Positions 1-7,840 of a DNA stretch of 64,000 nucleotides are shown one piece after another; within the stretch, counting starts at the first letter, position 1; each line of letters begins with the position of its first letter. The stretch comes from Sphingobacteriales bacterium (GTDB lineage: Bacteria > Bacteroidota > Bacteroidia > Chitinophagales > Chitinophagaceae): the NCBI GenBank assembly GCA_016235125.1, contig JACRLZ010000001.1:360645-424644 (forward strand). Direction: 5' to 3'. The notes beneath the pieces were generated by a model. The model worked only from the letters and a program-made list of their open reading frames with translations, did no database searches and was not told the origin of the DNA. The position numbers and the translations under genes were made by a program.

Positions 1-2
1 AC

Positions 3-143
3 GAGTTTGCCGAAACGAATAACCTTGACCTTGTAATTGCCATACCTAAAAAACACAAGTTGCTCGATGGGATATTCAAACACAGCAGCACTAAAGACCT
101 GGTATTTCATTCACATGTGCCGGTGATGTGTGTGCATGAATGA
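3..143 (+). CDS. Universal stress protein, C-terminal end (partial)
   Basis: An open frame enters from the left edge and stops at 141-143, giving 46 residues. The tail, with DLVIAIPKKH, then FKHSSTKDLVFHSHVPVMCVHE in two parts, has the pattern of the last strand and helix of UspA-fold proteins: 'D-L-(V/I)-(V/A)-(I/M)' followed by 'G-S-(T/V)-(S/T)-x-x-(V/L)-x-x-x-(S/A)-x-x-P-V-(L/M)-V/C-(V/I)'. Here the helix reads HSSTKDLVFHSHVPVMCV. Only the end is visible, so nucleotide binding cannot be judged. It lies tail to tail with the iron-sulfur repair gene, 8 bp away. Stress proteins of this family are often co-induced with anaerobic respiration genes, but nothing in the fragment proves that here. 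Confidence 0.6.
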   Translation, partial: EFAETNNLDLVIAIPKKHKLLDGIFKHSSTKDLVFHSHVPVMCVHE

Positions 144-151
144 ATGAGAAT

Positions 152-901
152 TTAATTATTCAGTAACTCCTTTTCGATGGCTATTACCTGAGGAAAAAGA
201 ACTGCGTCCTCGAGTGAAAGATGCTGCATCAGATCATTGTCGAGTTCTTTTAGTTTCCTGAATACCACTTTATGACTTAAACAGGCTTTTTCAGGTATAG
301 AATAATTATTGGTCAGGTTCCTCATGGTATCAAGAATGCCAGTAACGGTTTTATGCCCCTTAAACATTATATCTTCCACCGGTTTTCGTAATGTGCGGAT
401 GAATAGCGCAGCATAGGGCTCCTTGTGCCTGTGTGCATGAGCAATCTGGCGGATGTAAGGAAAAATCACATCTTCTTCCTGCTGCATGGAAGGCATAATT
501 TTTTTAATCAGCAGGTCAAAACTTCTTTCGAGTTCCGGGAGGTACGAAAACTTTTTTATATGCTCCTTTGAGAACTCCCTTAATAATTCCCGGGTTTGTC
601 CAAGGGTCTTTTTTAAAAATGAGTGATGAACATTAATGATATAGTCAACCAGAAACACAACATCCCATTCGGAAAAATCAAGCTGGTTGGAAATATTCTT
701 CACCTGTATTGCCGATTCCAGCTCTTCAATTACTTTCCTGACGTCAAGACCCTTTGCCTGGCAAGCTGTTTCAAGCGGCCATTTTCCCCCACAGCAATAG
801 CTGATATCATATTTGCGGAAAACATCAGCCGTCCGGTAATCCCGGTCAACGATTTCCGTTACGGATAAATTACGGTCTATTTCAAATTCTTTTAAAAACA
901 T
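152..901 (-). CDS. ric: Iron-sulfur cluster repair di-iron protein (RIC/ScdA/YtfE family), divergent copy
   Basis: RIC proteins rebuild Fe-S clusters damaged by NO or oxidants, using a di-iron site in a hemerythrin-like bundle. The 249-residue product has the N-terminal ScdA_N domain (about residues 10-60) with the paired cysteines in SYCCGGKWPLETAC, then a hemerythrin-like domain (about 80-245) with NVHHSF and QHLSLEDAVLFP. Two ligand motifs look eroded next to the second copy at 8632: the HMQKEEKILFP type motif is SMQQEEDVIFP here, and the EHDH motif is GHKT. The copy may therefore be catalytically altered. It starts with ATG. A TGAT-N4-ATCA palindrome lies about 50 bp upstream of the start (945-958), so a Crp/Fnr-type regulator probably controls it. 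Confidence 0.85.
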   Translation of the reverse strand: MFLKEFEIDRNLSVTEIVDRDYRTADVFRKYDISYCCGGKWPLETACQAKGLDVRKVIEELESAIQVKNISNQLDFSEWDVVFLVDYIINVHHSFLKKTLGQTRELLREFSKEHIKKFSYLPELERSFDLLIKKIMPSMQQEEDVIFPYIRQIAHAHRHKEPYAALFIRTLRKPVEDIMFKGHKTVTGILDTMRNLTNNYSIPEKACLSHKVVFRKLKELDNDLMQHLSLEDAVLFPQVIAIEKELLNN

Positions 902-944
902 ATCAAAAAAAACGCAAATAAAAAAAGAGCTCCTGTCAAAAATG

Positions 945-958
945 ATGATTTAAATCAT
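945..958. promoter_or_regulatory. Crp/Fnr-family operator upstream of ric
   Basis: ATGATTTAAATCAT is a perfect 14-bp palindrome with the TGAT-N4-ATCA core of Fnr/Dnr boxes (consensus TTGAT-N4-ATCAA). It lies about 50 bp before the ric start on the minus strand. A second close match lies at 1471-1484 before the nos operon. The function is inferred from motif and context. Confidence 0.55.
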
Positions 959-974
959 TCTGCCCGTCAATACA

Positions 975-1415
975 TTAAATGACAGCAATACTCTTTAAAA
1001 AATCGGGGTGATTTTTCTTTAGCAGGTCGCCTATATTGGTAGAAGCCAGCACATTTTGCCATTCATTTTTCAAAAATTCTACCTGCCTGTGCAAAGGACA
1101 AGGGTTTTCAGCATTGCATTTTCTGAACCTCAATACGCAACTCCCATACATTATTGTATCACCGGTAATTGCAGTAAGCTGCAAAAGAGTTGTACTTAAT
1201 GTTTTTTCATGAATATAAAATCCCCCGTAAGGACCCTTCTTTGATTTTAATACTCCCCCTTTTACCAGTTTTTTCATCACTTTTCCCAAAAAATACCTGG
1301 GAACAGCCAGTTTTTTTGATATCTCATCTAATTGCACTCTCGGGCTGGTTTCATTGATCATAGCCACATACAACAATCCTCTAAGGGCATAACCAAAAGA
1401 TTTTGAAAAAACCAT
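975..1415 (-). CDS. Rrf2-family transcriptional regulator (NsrR/IscR-like, three cysteines)
   Basis: Rrf2 proteins are winged-helix regulators that often hold an Fe-S cluster and sense NO, iron or redox state. The N-terminal part (residues 1-75) shows the typical F-G-Y-A-L-R-G-L-L-Y opening and the wing sequence GPYGGFYI. Three cysteines, C93, C100 and C106 (GSCVLRFRKC then NAENPC), sit where NsrR and IscR bind their cluster. The longest frame begins with TTG at 1421, but the ATG at 1415 gives a normal Rrf2 N-terminus and 146 residues, so I prefer it. The gene is divergent from the cytochrome c/nosZ operon and follows on the same strand as ric. An NO-sensing role controlling both is a good inference; the exact ligand is not provable here. 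Confidence 0.85.
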   Translation of the reverse strand: MVFSKSFGYALRGLLYVAMINETSPRVQLDEISKKLAVPRYFLGKVMKKLVKGGVLKSKKGPYGGFYIHEKTLSTTLLQLTAITGDTIMYGSCVLRFRKCNAENPCPLHRQVEFLKNEWQNVLASTNIGDLLKKNHPDFLKSIAVI

Positions 1416-1470
1416 TTGCAAACCAACTTATTAATAAGGACTACCGGCCTGATAAATATCATTCCTTTTT

Positions 1471-1484
1471 TTGATGACAATCAT
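1471..1484. promoter_or_regulatory. Crp/Fnr-family operator between the rrf2 and nos genes
   Basis: TTGATGACAATCAT differs from the Fnr consensus TTGAT-N4-ATCAA only at the last base. It lies in the divergent intergenic region, 56 bp from the Rrf2 start and 125 bp before the cytochrome c start. It could serve either direction. Confidence 0.6.
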
Positions 1485-1520
1485 GACAGAGAAAAGGTGC
1501 CCCAAATACTTTTGGCGGAT

Positions 1521-1540
1521 AAAAGACAGGTTTGTCTTTT
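1521..1540. promoter_or_regulatory. Perfect inverted repeat before the nos operon, possible operator
   Basis: AAAAGACA-GGTT-TGTCTTTT is an 8-bp perfect inverted repeat with a 4-base spacer. A degenerate -7 box, TAACTTTA, lies 20 bp further on at 1560-1567. The position suggests an operator for the neighbouring Rrf2 regulator; a weak hairpin is the alternative. The link to Rrf2 is inference. Confidence 0.35.
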
Positions 1541-1608
1541 TATAAAATAGCAGAATAAGTAACTTTAGGAGTGTACAATTTTATTCCAACAATTAAAACA
1601 TCTAAAAC

Positions 1609-2079
1609 ATGAAAACCTCTCAATTTCTCACAGCATTATCAGTAAGTATCAGTTTGTTTGCATTGTCTTGCAAAGAAGGCGCTAAGAAAGAACCACCCCC
1701 GGTAGATATTACTGAATTATCCAAGAACCAGCCAGAGACGCATGGAACGGAGATTAAAGAAAGTGAAATCACTATTGCCACACCGCTTAATGCTGAATGG
1801 GTCAGTGCTGGTAAAACAATATATGAATTAAAATGTCTGTCGTGCCACAAACTTACTGAGGAAAAATTGGTGGGCCCGGGTTGGAAAGATGTTACCAAAA
1901 GAAGAAAACCCGTTTGGATAATGAACATGATCACCAACGTTGATATGATGCTTGAATCAGATCCTGAAGCGCAAAAGCTGCTTGAATTGTGTATGGTAAG
2001 GATGCCCAATCAAAATATAATGATGGAAGATGCCAGAAAAGTACTTGAGTTTATGCGCAGCAACGACGGAGAAAAATAA
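1609..2079 (+). CDS. Monohaem cytochrome c lipoprotein of the nos cluster
   Basis: This 156-residue protein probably passes electrons to N2O reductase on the outer face of the inner membrane. It begins with a lipoprotein signal ending LFALSC (lipidated C21), followed by a Pro/Glu-rich linker. One haem c site, CLSCH (C76, C79, H80), is followed by a GPGW loop and a methionine in VRMPNQ that fits the sixth ligand. Clade II nos clusters usually carry one or two such small cytochromes (called NosC), so position and fold agree. It is the first gene of the operon, 65 bp before nosZ, downstream of the Fnr-like site and the inverted repeat. The specific partner is inferred. Confidence 0.85.
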   Translation: MKTSQFLTALSVSISLFALSCKEGAKKEPPPVDITELSKNQPETHGTEIKESEITIATPLNAEWVSAGKTIYELKCLSCHKLTEEKLVGPGWKDVTKRRKPVWIMNMITNVDMMLESDPEAQKLLELCMVRMPNQNIMMEDARKVLEFMRSNDGEK

Positions 2080-2144
2080 CAGGAGCAAAAAAGGTCAATT
2101 AATTAAAAAACCGAAACCCCCTTTCATCACAATAAATACGTTTT

Positions 2145-4154
2145 ATGAAATACTCTGTTCAAAAGTTTTTACCAATTATCGGTTTAATGGTAATTGGGTC
2201 TTTAATCATGCAAAGCTGCAAACCCAAAGGCGCCGGTTCTGCTGCAGGCGGTAATGCTGCCAAAGCCTATGTAGCTCCGGGAAAGTATGATGAGTTTTAC
2301 AATTTTGTTTCCGGCGGCTTTAGCGGGCAAATGTCTGTGTATGGATTGCCCTCGGGCCGTTTGTTCCGGGTTATTCCTGTTTTTTCCGTTGATCCCGAGA
2401 AAGGCTATGGATATAGCGAAGAGACAAAACCCATGCTGAACACTTCCCACGGTTTTGTTCCTTGGGGTGATCTGCACCACATTGCCATGTCCGAAACAGA
2501 TGGCATCCAGGATGGACGCTGGGCTTTTGGAAATGAAAATAATACTCCCCGTATTGCCCGTATCGACCTGAAAACATTCCGCACTGCTGAAATCATTGAA
2601 ATACCCAACAGCGCCGGTAACCACTCTTCGCCTTTCATTACAGAAAATTCTGAATATGTTGTTGCCGGTACCCGCTTCAGCATTCCTATGGATAACACAA
2701 GTGGTGATGTACCTATCAATACTTACAAACAAAATTTCAGAGGCACAGTAAGTTTCATTCGTGTGGACCAAAAATCCGGTGGAATGAAAATTGCCTTCCA
2801 GATTCAAACACCCGGAGTAAACTATGATCTTGCCCGTGCCGGTAAAGGCCCCTCTCACGGTTGGATGTTCTTCAGCTGTTATAATTCAGAAAGAGCTAAT
2901 ACACTGCTTGAAGTAAATGCATCACAAAAAGACAAGGATTTTATTCTTTGTGTAAACTGGAAAAAAGCTGAAGAATATGTAGCTGCCGGAAAAGGACAGA
3001 AAAGGGCTGTAAAGTATGCTCATAATGTTTATGACGAAAGCAAGCACTTGGCTACTTCCACCATCGAAAACGAAGTGACTGTTCTTGACCCCAAAGATTG
3101 CCCTGGCATGATTTACTATATGCCATGTCCCAAATCACCACATGGTTGCGATACTGATCCCACCGGTGAATACATTGTAGGCAGTGGTAAGTTGGCAGCC
3201 GTAATTCCTGTTTTCTCATTCACCAAAATTCAAAAAGCCATTGCTGACAAAAACTTTGATGGTGATTATGAAGGAATTCCGGTTCTTAAATATGATGCCG
3301 TACTTCATGGTGAAGTACAAAAACCCGGCCTTGGACCTTTGCATACAGAGTTTGATGCAAATGGAAATGCTTACACTTCATTCTTCGTTTCTTCTGAAAT
3401 CGTAAAATGGAATGTAAAAGACCTGAAAGTACTGGACAGAGTACCTACTTATTACTCTATCGGTCATCTTTGCGTTCCCGGGGGGCCCACAAGAAAGCCC
3501 TGGGGTAAATATGTGATTGCTTATAACAAAATCACAAAAGACCGTTACCTGCCTACAGGTCCTGAGTTGGCTCAAAGTGCTCAGCTTTATGATATCAGTG
3601 GCGATAAAATGAAACTCATTCTTGATTTTCCAACTATCGGCGAACCACACTATGCTGAAGCTATTCCGGCTGACCTGGTTATGAAAAACAGCCAGAAGAT
3701 TTATAAGATCGAGGATAATAAAAATCCTTATGCTGCACTGGGCGACAACAATGCCAGGGTGGAAAGAAAAGGAAATGAAGTGCATGTTTATATGACCTCC
3801 ATCCGTTCACACTTTACTCCTGATAATATCGAAGGAGTAAAATTGGGTGATGTGGTATATTTCCATGTTACCAACCTTGAGCAGGATTGGGATGTACCAC
3901 ATGGGTTTGCTGTAAAAGGGGCGAACAACGCTGAATTGCTGATTATGCCCGGAGAAACACAAACCTTAGCATGGAAACCTGACCGTGTAGGGGTGTTCCC
4001 GATGTATTGTACTGACTTCTGCAGTGCATTGCACCAGGAAATGCAGGGGTATATCAGGATAAGTGCTCCGGGAAATAATGTGCCTTTATCTTTTAGCACA
4101 GGTAAAAATGTTCCTGCATCAACTGACAAAAAAGATTCTGTAACCAATAAATAA
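2145..4154 (+). CDS. nosZ: Nitrous-oxide reductase, clade II
   Basis: NosZ reduces N2O to N2 in the periplasm. The 669-residue protein has an N-terminal hydrophobic segment ending MQSC, so it is Sec-exported and probably lipidated. It lacks the twin-arginine signal of clade I enzymes. The beta-propeller carries the expected histidine motifs of the CuZ site (DLHH, HGCDTDP, PLHTEFD, GEPHYAEA). The C-terminal cupredoxin domain has the complete CuA set: a histidine in DVPHGF, then C622, C626, H630 and M633 in CTDFCSALHQEM. No key residue is missing and the length is usual. It follows the cytochrome c gene and precedes the fasciclin and nosL genes. I am confident of function and clade. Confidence 0.97.
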   Translation: MKYSVQKFLPIIGLMVIGSLIMQSCKPKGAGSAAGGNAAKAYVAPGKYDEFYNFVSGGFSGQMSVYGLPSGRLFRVIPVFSVDPEKGYGYSEETKPMLNTSHGFVPWGDLHHIAMSETDGIQDGRWAFGNENNTPRIARIDLKTFRTAEIIEIPNSAGNHSSPFITENSEYVVAGTRFSIPMDNTSGDVPINTYKQNFRGTVSFIRVDQKSGGMKIAFQIQTPGVNYDLARAGKGPSHGWMFFSCYNSERANTLLEVNASQKDKDFILCVNWKKAEEYVAAGKGQKRAVKYAHNVYDESKHLATSTIENEVTVLDPKDCPGMIYYMPCPKSPHGCDTDPTGEYIVGSGKLAAVIPVFSFTKIQKAIADKNFDGDYEGIPVLKYDAVLHGEVQKPGLGPLHTEFDANGNAYTSFFVSSEIVKWNVKDLKVLDRVPTYYSIGHLCVPGGPTRKPWGKYVIAYNKITKDRYLPTGPELAQSAQLYDISGDKMKLILDFPTIGEPHYAEAIPADLVMKNSQKIYKIEDNKNPYAALGDNNARVERKGNEVHVYMTSIRSHFTPDNIEGVKLGDVVYFHVTNLEQDWDVPHGFAVKGANNAELLIMPGETQTLAWKPDRVGVFPMYCTDFCSALHQEMQGYIRISAPGNNVPLSFSTGKNVPASTDKKDSVTNK

Positions 4155-4161
4155 TCGGGTT

Positions 4162-4722
4162 ATGAAAAAAATATTCAGCATAATCATTTTAGGGGCTTCT
4201 TTACTGACATTCAGTTGCAACAGCAACAAATCATCCGAAGAACCCGCTAACGATACGCCTGTCAGTACCGGAGGTCAGGAGAATGTACAGGATGATGTAT
4301 CGCAAAAGGATGTTGTTAAAGTAGCGGCAGGCTCTAAAGACCACACTACATTGGTAGCTGCGGTAAAACAGGCAGAACTTGTTACAGCATTATCCAATGC
4401 CGGGCCGTTTACAGTATTTGCCCCAACTAATGCAGCATTTGATAAACTACCGGCCGGAACAGTAGATGGCCTGATGAAAGATGACAAGAAAGCTGATTTG
4501 CAAAACATACTTCAATATCATGTAACTACTTCTGCACTAAAAGCAGATTTCCTTACAGATGGAATGACAATAGGAATGGTAAATGGTGATAATGTGACTG
4601 TAACTGTAAAAGACGGAAAGATTATGCTCAACGGCGCAGCCACTATTGTTGCCTCTGTCCCTGCTTCCAACGGAATGGTTCATGTAATTGATGCCGTTTT
4701 GCTGCCCCCGGCTAAAAAATAA
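4162..4722 (+). CDS. Fasciclin (FAS1) domain lipoprotein in the nos operon
   Basis: This 186-residue protein has a lipoprotein signal ending LTFSC (C19), a low-complexity Ser/Asp linker, and one FAS1 domain (about residues 50-186). The FAS1 signature segments are clear: GPFTVFAPTNAAFDKLP, LQNILQYHVT and VIDAVLLPP. FAS1 domains mediate adhesion or protein-protein contact and carry no known catalysis. The gene starts 7 bp after nosZ and ends just before a strong terminator, so it is co-transcribed with nosZ. A structural or assembly role near surface-anchored NosZ is conceivable, but the sequence does not show one. Confidence 0.9.
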   Translation: MKKIFSIIILGASLLTFSCNSNKSSEEPANDTPVSTGGQENVQDDVSQKDVVKVAAGSKDHTTLVAAVKQAELVTALSNAGPFTVFAPTNAAFDKLPAGTVDGLMKDDKKADLQNILQYHVTTSALKADFLTDGMTIGMVNGDNVTVTVKDGKIMLNGAATIVASVPASNGMVHVIDAVLLPPAKK

Positions 4723-4755
4723 GTTCTTGAGTAGAGGTTTTTTCATTGTACACTG

Positions 4756-4788
4756 CTTCCGGGGCCGTGTTGCCCCGGAAGTTTTTTT
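4756..4788 (+). terminator. Intrinsic terminator after the nosZ-fasciclin pair
   Basis: CTTCCGGGGC pairs perfectly with GCCCCGGAAG around a 6-base loop, and seven T follow. It stands between the fasciclin gene and the nosL fusion, so it may end or attenuate the first part of the nos transcript. Confidence 0.85.
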
Positions 4789-4799
4789 AAAAGACTGAT

Positions 4800-5840
4800 A
4801 TGAAACAAAAACTGAGCGTTGCTTCCAGGATCCTTGTGGCCTTTGCATCCGGCGCCCTCATCGCTGTATTCTTTCTCCCCGCCTGGCGAATTGATTTATT
4901 CGCACCACAATACCCTGAAGGCCTAACGATGAACATATGGATCAATGGCCTGAGTGGTGAGGTAGATGTAATAAATGGATTAAACCACTATATCGGGATG
5001 AAGCATATCACTGTGGATATGTTTCCCGAATTTAAATTTCTTCCTTATACTGTTGGATTTTTTATGTTACTCGGAATGATTGTGGCTGTAACGGGTCGTA
5101 CAAAATTTTTGTTGTATTACCTCATCCTGTCAGCTGTTGGCGGTGCCGCAGCGATGATTGATTTTTATAAATGGGAATATGATTACGGACACAACCTCGA
5201 CCCCACTGCACCAATACAGGTTCCCGGGATGTCATTTCAACCGCCATTAATTGGGCATAAACGCATATTGAATTTTGACGCCTACTCATTTCCCGATGTA
5301 GGCGGGTGGATCGTAATAGCAGCAGGAGCATTATCTTTTGCTGTATTATTTTCCGAATGGTGGCATCACAGAAAAATACAAAAGAAAACAAAAATAAAAA
5401 TGCCTGCAATGACCGCTCCGTTGCTTCTGTTTGCTTCATTTTTGGTTATTTCCTGTAATCCCAAACCCGAACCCTTTAAATATGGAAAGGATAATTGTGA
5501 CTTTTGCAAAATGGCTATTGTTGATCCAAAGTTCGGCGGAGAAGTGGTTACTAAAAAAAGCAAAGTGTATAAATTTGATGATGTTGTTTGCATGGCCCGT
5601 TTTTTAAATTCAGGTTCTTTAAATGAAGGGGACATTGCAAAAAAAGTTGTTATCAATTTTGAAAAGGAAAATGACTTCCTCGATGTTGATAAGGCATTCT
5701 TCCTGGTAAGTCCTGCAATAAAAAGCCCTATGGGAAGCAATGCGGCTGCTTTTGCAACAAAAGAAGCTGCCATAAAAACAAAGGGCAGTCAGGAAGGCGA
5801 GTTATTATTGTGGGACGATTTGTACCAAAAAATTAAATGA
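4800..5840 (+). CDS. nosL: Membrane domain fused to NosL copper chaperone
   Basis: NosL delivers Cu(I) for assembly of the NosZ copper sites. The 346-residue product is a fusion. Residues 1-195 form a membrane module with about four transmembrane segments (near 10-28, 82-98, 102-120 and 168-186). Residues 200-346 are a complete NosL, beginning with its own signal-like stretch that ends FLVISC (C219), followed by the copper motif CDFCKM (C233, C236, M238). There is no stop or frameshift between the parts. The N-terminal part resembles the small membrane proteins found beside nosL in clade II clusters, but I cannot name its family. It overlaps nosD by ATGA, so the two are translationally coupled. 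Confidence 0.88.
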   Translation: MKQKLSVASRILVAFASGALIAVFFLPAWRIDLFAPQYPEGLTMNIWINGLSGEVDVINGLNHYIGMKHITVDMFPEFKFLPYTVGFFMLLGMIVAVTGRTKFLLYYLILSAVGGAAAMIDFYKWEYDYGHNLDPTAPIQVPGMSFQPPLIGHKRILNFDAYSFPDVGGWIVIAAGALSFAVLFSEWWHHRKIQKKTKIKMPAMTAPLLLFASFLVISCNPKPEPFKYGKDNCDFCKMAIVDPKFGGEVVTKKSKVYKFDDVVCMARFLNSGSLNEGDIAKKVVINFEKENDFLDVDKAFFLVSPAIKSPMGSNAAAFATKEAAIKTKGSQEGELLLWDDLYQKIK

Positions 5841-7069
5841 GGTCTGTCTTTGTTATACTATTCCTTTCTGTTGCATTTATAGCTTCAGCCAATACGATTG
5901 TCGTAGGAAGCAATCAGCCTGTTACTTCCCTGAAAAAAGCCATTGAAATTGCCCATGATAAAGACACGATTCTAATTATGTCCGGAATCTATAAAGAAGG
6001 GAGCGTTACCCTTACAAAATCACTGTCAATCATCGGCCAAAATAATACTGTACTCGACGGAGAAAATAAATATGAAATACTGCTGATAAGCGGAAAAAAC
6101 ATTCTGATCAGGGGAATTCAGTTTCGCAACTCGGGCTATTCTGCATTAAATGATTTTGCTTCCATTAAACTGGTGGATTGTTCGAATGTTGTGGTTGAAA
6201 ATAACACAATCCTTAATGCTTATTTTGCAATTCATGTTTCCAATTCGTCTTTTGTTACCATCCGAAATAATACTATTACGGGTTCTCCGAAATCAGAACA
6301 ACTGACAGGTAACGGGATACATTTGTGGAAATCCGCCAATGCACTTATCGAGAATAATCATGTAGAAGGCCAGCGAGACGGCATTTATTTTGAATTTGTA
6401 TCATATTCTACCATCCGCAATAACCGGAGTGAAAAAAATATCCGATACGGCATTCATTTCATGTTTTCAAATGATGATGTTTACCTGAATAATATCTTTC
6501 ACGATAATGGCGCAGGTGTAGCTGTCATGTATTCAAAAAAAGTGAGAATGGAAGGCAATCATTTTGAACAAAATTGGGGCCCGTCGGCTTATGGCATTTT
6601 ATTGAAAGATATTTCGGACAGTTATATCCTTCACAACACTTTTTTTAAAAACACAGTTGGGATACATATGGAAGGTTCCAGCCGGATGGATATTGAAAAA
6701 AATGTGTTTAAGGAAAACGGTTGGGCTATAAAAGTGCAGGCCAGCTGTGAGGATAATCGTTTTCATCACAATAATTTTATGGGTAACAGCTTTGATGTGG
6801 GTACTAATGGTTCTATTTCCCTTAACACTTTTTATAATAATTACTGGGATAAGTATGAGGGATATGATATTAACAAAGACGGAACCGGCGATATACCTTA
6901 TCATCCGGTAAGTATGTACTCAATGATTATTGAAGAAAATCCATTCGCATTAATGTTGTTCAGAAGTTTTACAGTACAGCTTCTGGATAAGGCCGAAAAG
7001 GCCATACCCAGCCTGACGCCGGAAAACCTGGTAGATAACAAACCTTTGATCAAGCCAAATAAATTATGA
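5837..7069 (+). CDS. nosD: Periplasmic beta-helix maturation protein NosD
   Basis: NosD works with the NosFY transporter in maturing the CuZ site of N2O reductase. The 410-residue protein has a signal peptide (about residues 1-18, ending IASA), then a right-handed parallel beta-helix of repeated turns rich in N-N-x-(I/F) pattern, for example VVENNTILNA, IRNNTITGS and LNNIFHDNG. The C-terminal block YNNYWDKYEGYD is typical of NosD/CASH proteins. Its length is within the family range. It overlaps nosL upstream and nosF downstream by four bases each (ATGA), showing one tightly coupled unit. Confidence 0.95.
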   Translation: MRSVFVILFLSVAFIASANTIVVGSNQPVTSLKKAIEIAHDKDTILIMSGIYKEGSVTLTKSLSIIGQNNTVLDGENKYEILLISGKNILIRGIQFRNSGYSALNDFASIKLVDCSNVVVENNTILNAYFAIHVSNSSFVTIRNNTITGSPKSEQLTGNGIHLWKSANALIENNHVEGQRDGIYFEFVSYSTIRNNRSEKNIRYGIHFMFSNDDVYLNNIFHDNGAGVAVMYSKKVRMEGNHFEQNWGPSAYGILLKDISDSYILHNTFFKNTVGIHMEGSSRMDIEKNVFKENGWAIKVQASCEDNRFHHNNFMGNSFDVGTNGSISLNTFYNNYWDKYEGYDINKDGTGDIPYHPVSMYSMIIEENPFALMLFRSFTVQLLDKAEKAIPSLTPENLVDNKPLIKPNKL

Positions 7070-7833
7070 TCCGGATCGAACATATAAGCAAGAGATTTAA
7101 AAAACTGCAGGCGCTGGATGATATTACTGTCCAGTTAATAAAAGGCCAGGTTGTTTCATTAATCGGGCCAAATGGTTCGGGTAAAACGACATTGATAAAA
7201 TCAATCCTTGGAATGGTGCGCCCCGACAAGGGAAAAATATTTGTTGATGAAAGCCCCATTAACGGCGACCCTGATTACCGGAAAAAAATCGGGTATATGC
7301 CACAAATCGGGCGGTATCCGGATAATATGAAAGTGGGTCAGTTGTTTAAGATGCTGAGAAATATCCGCAATGCTGATGAAAAGGAAACGGATAGTTTCTT
7401 AATTAAGCATTTTGAACTGGAAAAAATATTTGAGAAACCGATGAGAACATTAAGCGGCGGCACCCGGCAAAAAGTAAGCGCTGCCATAGCGTTTCTTTTT
7501 GACCCCGCCATTCTCATACTTGATGAACCCACTGCCGGCCTCGATCCGCTGGCCTCCGAAATTTTAAAAGGAAAAATTCTGGAAGAAAAGAAAAAAGGCA
7601 AACTCATTCTTATTACCTCTCATATTCTAAGTGATCTTGATGAACTCACTACGCATATCATGTATATGCAGGATGGCAAAATGCAGTTCTTTAATGATAT
7701 TGAAACATTACAGGAAGAAACCGGGGAATTGCGGTTGGGTAAGGCCATTGCCAGGATCATGAAAGGAGAAAAAACAGACAAGAACTGGATCGATAAAATG
7801 TTTGAGCCTGAAAATGACGAAAAAATATTTTAG
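7066..7833 (+). CDS. nosF: ABC transporter ATP-binding protein NosF
   Basis: NosF is the ATPase of the NosDFY maturation complex, on the cytoplasmic face of the membrane. The 255-residue protein has Walker A at residues 34-41 (GPNGSGKT), a signature LSGGTRQKV, Walker B ILILDEPTAGLDP and the switch histidine in ITSHILSD. All ATPase residues are present. It starts inside the nosD stop codon and its end lies close to the nosY start, so the three genes are one translational unit. Confidence 0.95.
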   Translation: MIRIEHISKRFKKLQALDDITVQLIKGQVVSLIGPNGSGKTTLIKSILGMVRPDKGKIFVDESPINGDPDYRKKIGYMPQIGRYPDNMKVGQLFKMLRNIRNADEKETDSFLIKHFELEKIFEKPMRTLSGGTRQKVSAAIAFLFDPAILILDEPTAGLDPLASEILKGKILEEKKKGKLILITSHILSDLDELTTHIMYMQDGKMQFFNDIETLQEETGELRLGKAIARIMKGEKTDKNWIDKMFEPENDEKIF

Positions 7834-7840
7834 TTTCTTT

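Noticed and set aside
2030-2254. Short ORF between cytochrome c and nosZ
   Set aside because: It overlaps both genes in another frame and has a low-complexity basic product.
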